Virus record (IMG/VR): IMGVR_UViG_3300034106_006094
Location: 1-44,914 of that record
DNA: 44,914 nucleotides
DNA from: a virus
Strand: one strand, 5' to 3'
A program made the translations under genes and the position numbers. Numbering within the stretch: the first letter of the stretch is position 1; each line of letters starts with the position of its first letter. The notes beneath the pieces were generated by a model. The model saw only the letters and a list, made by a program, of their open reading frames with translations, was not told the DNA's origin and did no database searches. Of this stretch, positions 7,991-16,009 are shown in pieces.

Positions 7991-8518
7991 ATGCCCGAAG
8001 CCCAGCCGTCCGCAGCCGAGATCGTGAAGTCGTGGCCCACCGCGCCCGCGTGGAACCATGCCGTCGTCCACCCGACCGTCTCGCCCGACGACACCCATTC
8101 GATCGCGGTGCCCTGCTACGACGAGTGCGTCGATTCCGTCGTCGCCATCCTCCCCGACGGCTCGCGCCGCCACGTCGCGTTCGTGCGCGAGGAGACGACC
8201 CGCACGTTCCTCTGGCGGCGAGGGTGGGTCGACCAGACCGAGGCGTTCAAGGCCCTGCTCGACGCCGAGGCTGCACGGGTCGAGGACGCGGCGAAGGCCG
8301 ACGGCACCAACGCCGTGCTCGACGACGCGCTCCTGCTTGCGATCCGCGGCTCCGACGCTCCGCGCGGCGTCACGTCCCTGTTCCTGACCCGCGCGACGAA
8401 GCTCGGCGCGGCCGTGGTCGACGCGCGCCTCGCGGCCCTCGCCGCCGACGGTCGGATCGAGAAGGTCGGCGAGGGCGGCCCGGTCGTCCTGTTCCGCGAG
8501 CCGAAGCGCGCGGCGTGA
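7991..8518 (+). CDS. Unknown protein with winged-helix-like C-terminus
   Basis: 175 residues. I do not recognise the family. The N-terminal 100 residues are mixed alpha/beta (SVVAILPDGSRRHVAFVREETTR reads as two strands). Residues 110-175 (DDALLLAIRGSDAPRGVTSL... LAALAADGRIEKVGEGGPVVLF) have the helix-helix-wing pattern of small winged-helix domains. No membrane segment. It sits between the zinc-finger gene and the connector and is probably co-expressed with them. Confidence 0.65.
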   Translation: MPEAQPSAAEIVKSWPTAPAWNHAVVHPTVSPDDTHSIAVPCYDECVDSVVAILPDGSRRHVAFVREETTRTFLWRRGWVDQTEAFKALLDAEAARVEDAAKADGTNAVLDDALLLAIRGSDAPRGVTSLFLTRATKLGAAVVDARLAALAADGRIEKVGEGGPVVLFREPKRAA

Positions 8519-8550
8519 CCGGGTAGGCAACTGGCGGCGGCCCGCCGTGC

Positions 8551-8556
8551 TACGCT
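8551..8556 (+). promoter_or_regulatory. Extended -10 box TGC-TACGCT, leaderless type
   Basis: CCGTGCTACGCT ends six bases before the ATG of the connector gene at 8563; no Shine-Dalgarno. Confidence 0.55.
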
Positions 8557-8562
8557 CCGGGC

Positions 8563-9159
8563 ATGGCAAGCCAGTTCACCACCTCCGCGCGGGTCAAGGC
8601 GCACCTTTCGATCCCTGCCGGCGTCACCCAGCACGACGCCCGAATCGGGTACGCGGTCGACTCGGTCGACTCGATCCTCCTGCCGCTGCTCGGGCTCGAT
8701 CCGATCTCAGGGTCGGTCACGCAACAGTGGTATTCGGACTATGTCGACGTCGGCGAGCCCAACGAGGACCGGGTGGCGCTCTCGCACTACCCGGTCGTAG
8801 CCGGCTCGGTTGCCGGCGTCACGAACGACGGAACGCTGCTCGGCGCAACCGAGTGGTACTCGCGCGACAAGGTCGGCGAGATCGTGCTGACCGGCGACGG
8901 CGCGTTCTTCGCCGAGGGGAAGCGGAAGGTCGTCGTGACGTATCAGGCCGGGTACGCCAGCGTTCCGGGGGCGCTGTCCCTCGCCGGGGACGCGATCGGT
9001 GCGTGGGTGTTCAACCAGCTACCGAAGGGCGGGTTCGAGTCGGAGAAGGTCGGCGAGTACGCCTACACGGCGAAGGGCTCCGCGTCGGCGAGCGACGGCG
9101 ACCTGCCGCCGTTGATCCGTCGGCTGATCGCCGGCTACCGCCGGACGGGCACGCGGTAG
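8563..9159 (+). CDS. Head-tail connector (HK97 gp6 / SPP1 gp15-like adaptor)
   Basis: 198 residues. Helical N-terminus (TTSARVKAHLSIPAGVTQHDARIGYAVDSVDSI), strand-rich middle (EIVLTGDGAFFAEGKRKVVVTYQAGY) and C-terminal helices (LPPLIRRLIAGYRR) match the connector/adaptor family that binds under the portal. The acquisition-of-helices pattern and YQAGYASVPGALSLA are typical. In most siphoviruses the stopper follows directly. Here the presumed stopper (22809) lies 13.6 kb away, beyond a carbohydrate cassette. Confidence 0.75.
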   Translation: MASQFTTSARVKAHLSIPAGVTQHDARIGYAVDSVDSILLPLLGLDPISGSVTQQWYSDYVDVGEPNEDRVALSHYPVVAGSVAGVTNDGTLLGATEWYSRDKVGEIVLTGDGAFFAEGKRKVVVTYQAGYASVPGALSLAGDAIGAWVFNQLPKGGFESEKVGEYAYTAKGSASASDGDLPPLIRRLIAGYRRTGTR

Positions 9160-9184
9160 TCGTTACCCGGCGGGGGAGGTGACA

Positions 9185-10015
9185 ATGAACGTTCTCGTCC
9201 TCGGTGGCTCAGGCCGGCTCGGGCGTCGGTTGGTTCCCGCGCTGCACGCGGCCGGGCACACCGTCGCCGCGCCGACCCGAACCGAGTGCGACGTAGCCGA
9301 GCCCGGCGACGTCGGCCGCCAGTTTCGCCGAGGGCGGCGCGGACCCGCGATCGACCTCGTCGTGTGCCTCGCCGCTTACGCCGACGTGGTTGGCTGCGAC
9401 TCGAACCCGGCGAAGGCGAAGGCCGGCAACATCGACACGGTGAGGACCGTCGGGACCGCTTGCGCCGACAGGTCGGTGCCGTGGCTCTGGACGTCCACCG
9501 ACTACGTCGTCGCGGGCGGCCCGACGCCGGCCGAGCCGGTGCAGGACGTGCTCGCGTTCGGGCGGCTTCGGATGAACAACGCGGGCCGCTACGCCGAGAC
9601 GAAGCTCGAAGGCGAGGACGTCGCGCTCGCCCACTGCGCGACGGTCTGCCGGATCGCATTCTGCGACCCTGACGACGCGGCGAAGTGGGGGTGGGTCGAC
9701 GGCTACAACCTCGCGTCTCGGGAGTGGGTCGAGCGGACGGCCGCGCGCCTCGTCCTTGCGGTCGCACTTGCCGCCGAGCGGTGGAACGCCGGGCGGATCG
9801 TCCACGTCGGCCCGGTTGCGGGCCTCGATGCCGGACCGCTCGGCCCGTGGCGCACGCGGGAGCAACTCGTTCGCCAGCGGTTCGGGAACACGCACCCGTC
9901 GCTCGTCCGGGTCGTCAGGTCGCCGGCCGAGCGTCGGTTTGTCGGCGGCGGCAACGGGCCGGGCGATACCCGGTTCGCCCGCTGCGACCCGCGGCTCGCG
10001 CTGGACCCCGAATGA
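9185..10015 (+). CDS. rmlD: dTDP-4-dehydrorhamnose reductase-like (RmlD)
   Basis: NAD(P)-dependent reductase for the last step of dTDP-L-rhamnose synthesis. 276 residues. ATG chosen because GGGGGAGG lies five bases upstream; a GTG two codons earlier is possible. Seen: nucleotide loop GGSGRLG (residues 7-13), DVAEPGDV, LAAYADVVGCDSNPAKAKAGN, WTSTDYVVAGG (equivalent to STDYVFDG) and YAETK (Tyr136/Lys140). These are RmlD hallmarks. A weaker C-terminal substrate part may mean a different deoxyhexose. Its stop overlaps the start of a rhamnosyltransferase-like gene (ATGA), and RmlA and RmlB lie 2-3 kb downstream. Confidence 0.82.
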   Translation: MNVLVLGGSGRLGRRLVPALHAAGHTVAAPTRTECDVAEPGDVGRQFRRGRRGPAIDLVVCLAAYADVVGCDSNPAKAKAGNIDTVRTVGTACADRSVPWLWTSTDYVVAGGPTPAEPVQDVLAFGRLRMNNAGRYAETKLEGEDVALAHCATVCRIAFCDPDDAAKWGWVDGYNLASREWVERTAARLVLAVALAAERWNAGRIVHVGPVAGLDAGPLGPWRTREQLVRQRFGNTHPSLVRVVRSPAERRFVGGGNGPGDTRFARCDPRLALDPE

Positions 10016-11214
10016 TCGTCCACGTCCTGCGGCGCGAGGGCGCACCCGACGATGTTCGGATGTCCAACCTCGCGGCGCCGGAGGAGGCGCCGGTCGCCCG
10101 CTGGATCGACGGCGGCTGGGAGGTCGAGGCCCGGATGCAGACCACGGTCGACGCGCTCGCCCGCCGGTTCAGGTTCGTGCGGGTCGGCGAGCGGTGGGAG
10201 GACGACCCGAGGCCGCGCGATCCGATGCCGTGGGAACTCCCGACGGCGGGCGACGCGAGCGGCGACGAGTCGGCGCCCTGCGGCTTGGGTCCGTCGCCGT
10301 TCGACGACTACCTCCGCTGGCGGAAGCTCCGGGGCGACCCCGAGCCGGCCAACTCGATCACGGTGATCGACGCGCTCGACCTCGTGCGCCGCCGCGTGAC
10401 GGTCTGCGCCGAGGCCGCGAGGGTCGCGAGGGCGACGGCCGCGGTCGAGCCGTGCGACGACGTGACGATCGTCCTCGCGTGCCACGGGTGGGGCGTCCCC
10501 GAGCAGGCCGCCGCGGAGCGCGCCCTCGACGTCGTGGCGGCGTTGGGGCCGGCGGCCCGGCTCTCGGTCGTCCAGAACCGCGAGGACAGTCCGGACGGCC
10601 CCGCCGCGCTCGCGTGGGGCGTCGACCGGGCCGGCCCGCGCCTGCGGTTGCAGGTCGTCGGGAACGACGGGTTCGGCGCGGCGTGCAACGTCGGGGCGCG
10701 GGTGGCCCGCACCCGGTTCCTGCTGTTCACCCAGCCCGACGCATGGTTCGGCGCTGACGCGATCCGGCTCGCCGTCGGCCTGTCGCTCGCTCTCGCCGCC
10801 GAGCCGTCCGGGGGCGGGCGCCCGGCGGTCGTCGGCCCGTCCGGCGGCTACGTCCCGTCGTGGGCGCCCGTGTTCACCGAGGAGGGCCGGAACGTCGAGC
10901 GGTTCGGCGACCCCGTCCCGGTCGAGTGGGTCGGCGGCTACTGGATGCTCGCCGAGCGCGCCGCGTGGCGCGAGGTCGGCGGGATGTGGAATCGGTCGTT
11001 CCTCTACTGCGAGGAGCCCGACGTGTGCCTCCGGCTCGCCGCCGAGGGGGCGAGGTCGTTCGTGTGGGGCGACCTGCCGGTGAACCACCAACGGGGGGGC
11101 ACGATCAAGCGCCGGATGCTCCCGTCGCAGGTCGGCGAGATTCACGACGACGCACGGCGCGAGTTCAGCCGGCGGTGGGGCGGCCGGCGCGATCTCGGCC
11201 AGCCGAAGCGGTAG
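10012..11214 (+). CDS. GT2 glycosyltransferase, rhamnosyltransferase-like
   Basis: 400 residues, ATG overlapping the rmlD stop. Residues 1-150 are of unknown type (WIDGGWEVEARM, RWEDDPRPRD). From about 155 a GT-A domain follows: VTIVLACHGWG, NDGFGAACNVGARVA, FTQPDAWF (metal-site region, Asp243), VGGYWMLAERAAWREVGG and CEEPDVCLRL (335-341). This is the layout of WbbL/RfbN-type rhamnosyltransferases, which fits the adjacent RmlD and probable dTDP-rhamnose donor. No membrane segment, so it acts in the cytosol. Its 3' end overlaps a convergent minus-strand gene by 50 bases. Confidence 0.82.
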   Translation: MIVHVLRREGAPDDVRMSNLAAPEEAPVARWIDGGWEVEARMQTTVDALARRFRFVRVGERWEDDPRPRDPMPWELPTAGDASGDESAPCGLGPSPFDDYLRWRKLRGDPEPANSITVIDALDLVRRRVTVCAEAARVARATAAVEPCDDVTIVLACHGWGVPEQAAAERALDVVAALGPAARLSVVQNREDSPDGPAALAWGVDRAGPRLRLQVVGNDGFGAACNVGARVARTRFLLFTQPDAWFGADAIRLAVGLSLALAAEPSGGGRPAVVGPSGGYVPSWAPVFTEEGRNVERFGDPVPVEWVGGYWMLAERAAWREVGGMWNRSFLYCEEPDVCLRLAAEGARSFVWGDLPVNHQRGGTIKRRMLPSQVGEIHDDARREFSRRWGGRRDLGQPKR

Positions 11215-11530
11215 CCTCGCGGACGGCGGCGCACACGCGGATCGACAGCTTCGACAGGCCGTCGGACGAGAGCCGGGCGAACCGGGTTCCCTCCGGGTCG
11301 CGCCGCTTCCGGTCACGGTCCTCGGCCCGCTCGTCCTCCGTGTTCGACAGGGTCGAGAGCCCGTCGACCACGAGGTCGGCGTCGGCGAGGTCGAACGCGA
11401 GCGCGTTCTTGCCGCCGAGCCGGAACGCGACGCAGACCGCCTCGATCTCGGGGGCGTCCTCGGCCCACGACTCCTCGGCGTGAATCTCCAACGACGACGC
11501 GGCCCAGCCGGCGCAGCGGACGCGGATCAC
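11165..11530 (-). CDS. Unknown small protein, third gene of minus operon B
   Basis: 121 residues from a GTG overlapping the previous stop (GTGA). Not recognised. N-terminal half reads as a compact alpha/beta unit (VIRVRCAGW, EIEAVCVAFRLGGKNALAFDLADADLVVDGL). The C-terminal half is charged and helical (NTEDERAEDRDRKRRDPEG) and ends within the convergent glycosyltransferase gene. The translational coupling to the two upstream genes supports it; the 50-base antisense overlap with the + strand gene is unusual. Confidence 0.6.
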   Translation of the reverse strand: MIRVRCAGWAASSLEIHAEESWAEDAPEIEAVCVAFRLGGKNALAFDLADADLVVDGLSTLSNTEDERAEDRDRKRRDPEGTRFARLSSDGLSKLSIRVCAAVREATASAGRDRAGRPTAG

Positions 11531-11871
11531 GCTGCCATCCGGGCGCAGGCCGCGCGCCGGTCGGCTCGAATCCACGCGAGGACCATCGCGTTCCGCTTGG
11601 CTTGCCACGCGGCGTAGCCGAGCCGGCTGAGGGCGTGCGAGTGGGCTTCGAGGCGCAGGCCGCGCCGGATGCGGGTCGAGAGGTCGCACGACCGGCGATC
11701 CTCGTTCAGCGCCCACACGCCGGTCACGGGCTCGACGTAGCCGCCGATCGCGGCGAGGTCTTTCACGGTCGCCGGCTCGAAGCCAAGGCGGGAGAGGTCG
11801 CCGTTGATCTCGCGCTGGCCGAGGCCGGGCGTCAGCGAGATCAGGGTGCGGAGCGCGTCGCGGGCGGTCAC
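11527..11871 (-). CDS. Unknown small protein, second gene of minus operon B
   Basis: 114 residues, GTG start overlapping the preceding stop. Residues 1-75 look like a winged-helix/FeoC-type fold: ARDALRTLISLTPGLGQREINGDLSRLGF, then TVKDLAAIGGYVEPVTGVWALN as recognition helix and wing. This suggests DNA binding, inferred only. The rest is basic (RIRRGLRLEAHSHALSRLGYAAWQAKRNA). Part of a three-gene minus operon headed by regulatory cassette B. Confidence 0.65.
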   Translation of the reverse strand: MTARDALRTLISLTPGLGQREINGDLSRLGFEPATVKDLAAIGGYVEPVTGVWALNEDRRSCDLSTRIRRGLRLEAHSHALSRLGYAAWQAKRNAMVLAWIRADRRAACARMAA

Positions 11872-12128
11872 GCGCGCACCGCGAGGAGGCCGCAGACGTG
11901 ATCGAGGCAGTCGAAGGCGTCGACCTCGCCGATATGGCCGTTGTTGCCGGCCCCGATGATGACGGCGGCAAGAAACCGGAGCGCGCCGCGCGTGGTCGCT
12001 CCGTCCAGAAGGCGCGCGACCTCCGACGCCGCGTTGCCCGCCGTGACGAACGTGTCGGCGTACCGCTGGCCGCCGAGGAGGTCGTGGGCGGGGAGGAGGT
12101 TGTGGGCGTTGGCGGCGGTCAGGGTCAT
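11868..12128 (-). CDS. Unknown small protein, first gene of minus operon B
   Basis: 86 residues, ATG after AAGGAGAACAAG. Not recognised; mostly helical, with MTLTAANAHNLLPAHDLLGGQ, AASEVARLLDGATTRGALRFL and a Gly/His segment (IIGAGNNGHIGEVDAFD). No membrane segment. Two more genes follow with 4-base GTGA overlaps. Expression is expected from cassette B, 44 bases upstream, opposite to the flanking glycan genes. Confidence 0.65.
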   Translation of the reverse strand: MTLTAANAHNLLPAHDLLGGQRYADTFVTAGNAASEVARLLDGATTRGALRFLAAVIIGAGNNGHIGEVDAFDCLDHVCGLLAVRA

Positions 12129-12228
12129 CTTGTTCTCCTTGTTGGCGCGGGTTCCTTCCCGCCCCATCATCATAACCGGGTAACGGTTACCGGCGAGCAC
12201 TTTCTTTCGCCCCGTGCTAAAAAAGTTC
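12129..12228 (-). promoter_or_regulatory. Regulatory cassette copy B
   Basis: Palindrome TAACCGG-GTA-ACGGTTA at 12173-12189, 44 bases from the start at 12128. On the minus strand the downstream arm runs into TATGAT, a good -10. The leader has GCGGG-AAGGAA-CCCGC and start context GGAGAACAAGATG. The second box is degenerate: only AAAAAAGTTC (12219-12228) remains, and it abuts the rmlA ATG. Confidence 0.7.
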
Positions 12229-13032
12229 ATGCCCACCACGATCGGCGTCGTTCTTGCCGGGGGAACCGGCTCTCGCCTGCTCCCGCTCACCCGGACGATC
12301 AACAAGCACCTTCTGCCCGTCAACGGCCAGCCGATGCTTCACTGGCCGATCCGAACGCTCGCGCTCGCCGGGATCGAGCGGATCGTCGTCGTCCTCGGCG
12401 GCAAGAGCGCGGGCGAGGTCGTCGAGCACTTCGGCTCCGAGTACGTCGTCGAGGGGCGGACCGTCCGGCTCGCCTACGTCTACCAGCGGGAGGCCGGCGG
12501 CATCGGGCAGGCGCTTGCCGTCGCCTTGCCGCTCGTCGAGGAACTCGGCGCGACCCGCGTCCGCGTGATCCTCGGCGACAACGTGTTCCCCGTCGGGGCT
12601 GCAGGAGGCCAACCGGCCTTCGACTCCCGGTTCGCGTCGGTCGTCGGAGTTGACGTGCCGGACGCAGAGGCGAAGTATGGCTGCGTCGACGTGTCGGCCG
12701 ACCGGCGCGATGGCGTCGGCCGCGCGTTCGGGATGCCGATCGAGAAGCCGGGAACGAGCCCGCCAGCGGGCCGCCGGTGGCTCGCGCTGTCCGGCGTCTA
12801 CGACTTCCCGATGTCACTCGGGCAGGGTCGGCTCGCGGACGTCGTCGCGACACTGGCGAAGTCGGCGCGCGGCGAGGTCGAGGTCACGTTCCTGCTCGAA
12901 CGCTTCTGGCACTACGGGCTGCTCGACGTCGAGGAGCATGTCGGCTCGTGGATCGACGCCGGCGAGCCCGACGGCTACCGCACGGCGAACGACCCCGCCT
13001 TCTGGCCGCCGGGCGTTACCGAGCGGGCATGA
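12229..13032 (+). CDS. rmlA: Glucose-1-phosphate thymidylyltransferase-like (RmlA)
   Basis: Makes dTDP-glucose from dTTP and glucose-1-phosphate. 267 residues. Signature GVVLAGGTGSRLLPLT (residues 6-21), KHLLPVNGQPM, IRVV-type strand IERIVVVLGG, VYQREAGGIGQALAVAL, VILGDNVF and a late YGCVDVS/WLALSGVYDFP. The family motif order is complete, but the length is shorter than the usual 290. A GTG five codons upstream (12214) is an alternative start. There is no Shine-Dalgarno. rmlB follows with a 4-base overlap. Confidence 0.88.
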   Translation: MPTTIGVVLAGGTGSRLLPLTRTINKHLLPVNGQPMLHWPIRTLALAGIERIVVVLGGKSAGEVVEHFGSEYVVEGRTVRLAYVYQREAGGIGQALAVALPLVEELGATRVRVILGDNVFPVGAAGGQPAFDSRFASVVGVDVPDAEAKYGCVDVSADRRDGVGRAFGMPIEKPGTSPPAGRRWLALSGVYDFPMSLGQGRLADVVATLAKSARGEVEVTFLLERFWHYGLLDVEEHVGSWIDAGEPDGYRTANDPAFWPPGVTERA

Positions 13033-14135
13033 CCACCGAACCGAAACAGATCGTCGTCGTCACCGGGGCCTGCGGGTTCCTCGGCTTGCACGTCTGCCGC
13101 CGCCTCGCCGCCGAGGGCGTCCAGATCGTAGCGTTCGACCTCGACACCTACGCCGCCGTCAACATGCCGGAGGTCGTCGGGATGCTGTCGGACGTGGTGT
13201 TCCACCACGCCGACGTCGCGAGTCCGAGGGCATGGCGCGACCTCGATCGGCGGCTCAGCTTTCTCGGGTTCGGGCAACCGGTCGCGGTGCTCCACCTTGC
13301 CGCCGAAACGCACGTCGACCGGTCGCTCGGCCGCGTCCCGACCACCCTCGCCGTCGAGGGGGACGACGGGATCGACGACGCCCTCGACCGCTTCTGGCGG
13401 ACGAACGCGATCGGCACCGCTCGGGTCGCCCGATGGTGCGCCGCGAACGCCGTCCGGCTGATCCACGTTTCGACCGACGAGGTGCTCGGCGACCGTTGGG
13501 TGTCGGTGATCAACGGGGGCGGCCGGATCGCCCACGAGATCGACATCGCCGATGTGAACTCGCCCGCCTACCCGCCCGGCTCGCCCTACGCCGCGTCGAA
13601 GATCGCCGCCGAGGCCGCCGTGCTCGCCGAGGTCCGGTGCGCCGGGCTCGACGCCGTGATTGTCCGCCCCACGAACCTCTACGGGCCGGGGCAGGCCCCC
13701 GACAAGCTGATCCCGGTCGCCGTCCGGAAGCTCTGCTCGAACGAACTCGTCCCGCTGTACGGCGACGGAAAGCAGATTCGGGAGTGGGTCCACGTCGAGG
13801 ACGTCGCCCGGCTGCTCGTTCACCTCGCGCTCGAAGCGACCGACGTGTCGCTCCTGCCGACGTCGGCGAAGTGCGGGATCGTCCACGCCGGCTCCGCCCA
13901 GCGGGGCTCGAACCGGCTCGTCGTCGGCACGCTGGCGACGAGGTGTGAGGAGCGGGGCCTGCGCCATCCGGGAACCGACCGGACGACGTTCGTGCGGGAC
14001 AGGCCCGGCCATGACTTCGCCTACGGGCTCGACTCGTCGTTGACGCTGGCCGAGTGCGGGTGGAAGGCGGCTCGGGCGTTCCTGTCCGAGCGCGACCTCG
14101 ACGAACTGATCGACGCCTACGGGGGGACCGGATGA
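13029..14135 (+). CDS. rmlB: dTDP-glucose 4,6-dehydratase-like (RmlB)
   Basis: Converts dTDP-glucose to dTDP-4-keto-6-deoxyglucose. 368 residues. Short-chain dehydrogenase signs: GACGFLG (13-19), LAAETHVDRS (90-99), catalytic STDEV (Thr149, Asp150, Glu151), YAASK (Tyr187/Lys191), RPTNLYGPGQAPDKLIP, YGDGKQIREWVHVEDVAR and FVRDRPGHDFAYGLD. All classical RmlB positions are present. Residues 100-118 hold a short insert relative to standard enzymes. The start overlaps the rmlA stop (ATGA) and the stop overlaps the next start, so the operon is tightly coupled. Confidence 0.92.
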   Translation: MTTEPKQIVVVTGACGFLGLHVCRRLAAEGVQIVAFDLDTYAAVNMPEVVGMLSDVVFHHADVASPRAWRDLDRRLSFLGFGQPVAVLHLAAETHVDRSLGRVPTTLAVEGDDGIDDALDRFWRTNAIGTARVARWCAANAVRLIHVSTDEVLGDRWVSVINGGGRIAHEIDIADVNSPAYPPGSPYAASKIAAEAAVLAEVRCAGLDAVIVRPTNLYGPGQAPDKLIPVAVRKLCSNELVPLYGDGKQIREWVHVEDVARLLVHLALEATDVSLLPTSAKCGIVHAGSAQRGSNRLVVGTLATRCEERGLRHPGTDRTTFVRDRPGHDFAYGLDSSLTLAECGWKAARAFLSERDLDELIDAYGGTG

Positions 14136-15577
14136 ACGTCTGCCTGATCGCACCGCCGAACAAGTCGATGGCGGACCCGAGGATCGCGCCGCCGCTGGGC
14201 CTGCTCTACCTCGCCGCCGCGCAGCGGAACGCGGGGCTCGGGACGCCGGCCGTCGTCGACCTGAACGTGTCCTGCTACCCGGCCGGCCCGGAGGGCTCGA
14301 AGGACCATCCGGGCGGCAACACGCACGACTTCTCGCTCGACCGGATGCTCGCCGAGGTTCCGACCGGCTGCGACGTCTACGGGCTGTCGCTTGCCTCCAT
14401 GCAACTCGCCTCCGGCTTGCCGCTGGTTCGCGCGCTCCGGCTTCGCGAGCCCGGCGCGGTGTTCGTCGCCGGTGGCGCGCACGCCTCGGCGATGCCCGCC
14501 GACCTTGCCGCCGACTTCGACGTGGTGGTTCGATACGAGGGCGAGGCCGCGTGGGTTGCCTTGATCTGGCAACTCGTCGCGAACGGCGGCCGGGCCGGCT
14601 TGTTCCGCGACGGGCTCGCGTTCCCGGCCGAGCGCGTCCACCACGGAGGAGCAACGATCGAGCGCGGGTTCGCCGTGACGCGCGCCGTCGTGATCGACGG
14701 GACGCAGATCGACCCGCTCGACGACGCGCCGATCCCGGCCCGCGACCTACTCGACTTCTCGCGGTACACGCGACGGATCGCGGGCAAGGCCGCCACGAAC
14801 CTGATCACGAGCCGCGGGTGCCCGGCTCGCTGCACCTACTGCCAGCAGGTCGACCTGTGGGGCGAGGGCCTCCGGCTGATGTCGCCCGCTCGCGTGCTCG
14901 CCGAGGTCGATGCGATCCGCGAGACGACCGGGATCGAGAACATCCTGTTCCTCGACGACTCGCTGACCGCGTGTTCGACCGCCCGGATGTCCGAACTGTG
15001 CGCCGGCCTGAAGGCACGGGGCGTCCAGTGGCGAGGGTGGACGAGGGCGAACCTGATCGCCCGCCCCGACCGGCTCCCGATGCTCCGCGAAATGCACGAC
15101 GCCGGGTTCGTGTCGTGCTGCGTCGGGGTCGAGTCCGGCTCCGACCGGCTCCTGAAGGCGATCGCCAAGCAAACGACGGTCGAGCAGAACCGTGCGGCGA
15201 TCCGCAACCTGAAGGCGGCGGGGATCAAGGCCCGGTGCTCGATCATGGTCGGCCTCCCCGGCGAGACGTGGGACGACGTGCAGGCGCTCGTTGACTTCGT
15301 CGCGGCCGAGCAACCGGACGACTGGATTCTGTCGACGCTCGTTCCGCTGCCCGGCACGCCGTCGTGGAACGACTCCGGGATCGAGATCGACCGGGACACG
15401 CTGGCCGCGAGCGCCTACGAGGGCGTGTTCATCGTCGGCGGCAACGAGCAGTCGGGCGGCGGGTTTTGGCGGTACAAGGACGGAACGACCGCCGCCGAGA
15501 TCGACGACCGACACACCTACGTTCAAGAGGCGCTCCTGCGCCTCTGCCCCCGTGATCGCCAAGGAATCGTCGCATGA
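14132..15577 (+). CDS. Cobalamin-binding-type radical SAM enzyme
   Basis: 481 residues. N-terminal 190 residues are a B12-binding-like Rossmann domain (NVCLIAPPNK, PPLGLLYLAAAQR, VYGLSLASMQLASG, VFVAGGAHASAMP). The radical SAM core carries the 4Fe-4S motif SRGCPARCTYCQQ (Cys230, Cys234, Cys237), ILFLDDSLT, CVGVESGSDRLLKAI and IMVGLPGETWDDVQ. B12-radical SAM enzymes methylate or rearrange carbon centres. With flanking sugar genes a C-methylation of a sugar is plausible but not shown. The DxHxxG cobalamin motif is not evident, so cofactor binding may be lost. Coupled by ATGA to rmlB and to the next gene. Confidence 0.85.
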   Translation: MNVCLIAPPNKSMADPRIAPPLGLLYLAAAQRNAGLGTPAVVDLNVSCYPAGPEGSKDHPGGNTHDFSLDRMLAEVPTGCDVYGLSLASMQLASGLPLVRALRLREPGAVFVAGGAHASAMPADLAADFDVVVRYEGEAAWVALIWQLVANGGRAGLFRDGLAFPAERVHHGGATIERGFAVTRAVVIDGTQIDPLDDAPIPARDLLDFSRYTRRIAGKAATNLITSRGCPARCTYCQQVDLWGEGLRLMSPARVLAEVDAIRETTGIENILFLDDSLTACSTARMSELCAGLKARGVQWRGWTRANLIARPDRLPMLREMHDAGFVSCCVGVESGSDRLLKAIAKQTTVEQNRAAIRNLKAAGIKARCSIMVGLPGETWDDVQALVDFVAAEQPDDWILSTLVPLPGTPSWNDSGIEIDRDTLAASAYEGVFIVGGNEQSGGGFWRYKDGTTAAEIDDRHTYVQEALLRLCPRDRQGIVA

Positions 15578-15888
15578 TCCGCTCCCTCCTCGCCCGTTTC
15601 ATCGGCAAGCTCACGCCCGGCCCGCTCGACGTCCTCGTCCTCCGGGTGCCCGGCGGCGAGGGCCGCGTGAAGACCGTCCGCGACGAACTCCGCGGCGCCG
15701 GCCTCTGGCCGAAGCTCCCGAGCGGCGCGATCGTCCTCGTCCTGCCGCCGGAGGTCGTGGTCGCCGTTGAGCCGCGGTTGAAGCCGGCCGAGGACCTCGG
15801 CTATGGCGAGACAAAGAACCGGACGGTCGACGCCGACGCCGCCGCCGAATCGAAACGTGCGATCTGCGGGGCAACCCCGTCGCGCTGA
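15574..15888 (+). CDS. Unknown small protein at operon end
   Basis: 104 residues, start overlapping the radical SAM stop (ATGA). Not recognised. Residues 1-70 give an alpha/beta pattern (DVLVLRVPGGEGRVKTVRDELRGAG, SGAIVLVLPPEVVVAV); the last 35 are polar. Immediately followed by a GC hairpin. Coupling suggests a partner for the radical SAM enzyme or simply the last gene of the rmlA-rmlB-SAM operon. Confidence 0.65.
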   Translation: MIRSLLARFIGKLTPGPLDVLVLRVPGGEGRVKTVRDELRGAGLWPKLPSGAIVLVLPPEVVVAVEPRLKPAEDLGYGETKNRTVDADAAAESKRAICGATPSR

Positions 15889-15893
15889 CCCGT

Positions 15894-15913
15894 GGCCGGC
15901 AATCCCGCCGGCC
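15894..15913 (+). terminator. GC hairpin after operon
   Basis: Perfect 7-bp stem GGCCGGC-AATCCC-GCCGGCC starting six bases after the stop at 15888. No T tract follows, so a factor-dependent or weak terminator is likely. A second small CCCC/GGGG hairpin lies at about 15936-15948. Confidence 0.45.
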
Positions 15914-15985
15914 TCTCGACGTGCGCCGGCCGTTATTCCCCGAATAGGGGGGTTGGCACCGACCGGCGCGCGTCGGCTTTCCCGT

Positions 15986-15991
15986 TACCCG
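15986..15991 (+). promoter_or_regulatory. -10-like box GTTACCCG
   Basis: TACCCG lies 18 bases before the methyltransferase ATG at 16010, with GGAG between. It belongs to the GTTACC variant of the window's -10 motif. Confidence 0.35.
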
Positions 15992-16009
15992 ACCAGCGGA
16001 GCAACGCCG

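Noticed and set aside
12191-12224. AGCAC...GTGCT inverted repeat before rmlA as a terminator
   Set aside because: Five-bp stem with a 13-base loop and an A tract instead of a T tract in the + sense; more likely the degenerate remainder of cassette B's second box.
13017-13022. TACCGA six bases before the rmlB ATG, as a leaderless promoter
   Set aside because: The rmlB start overlaps the rmlA stop (ATGA), so translational coupling explains it; the match lacks the final T.
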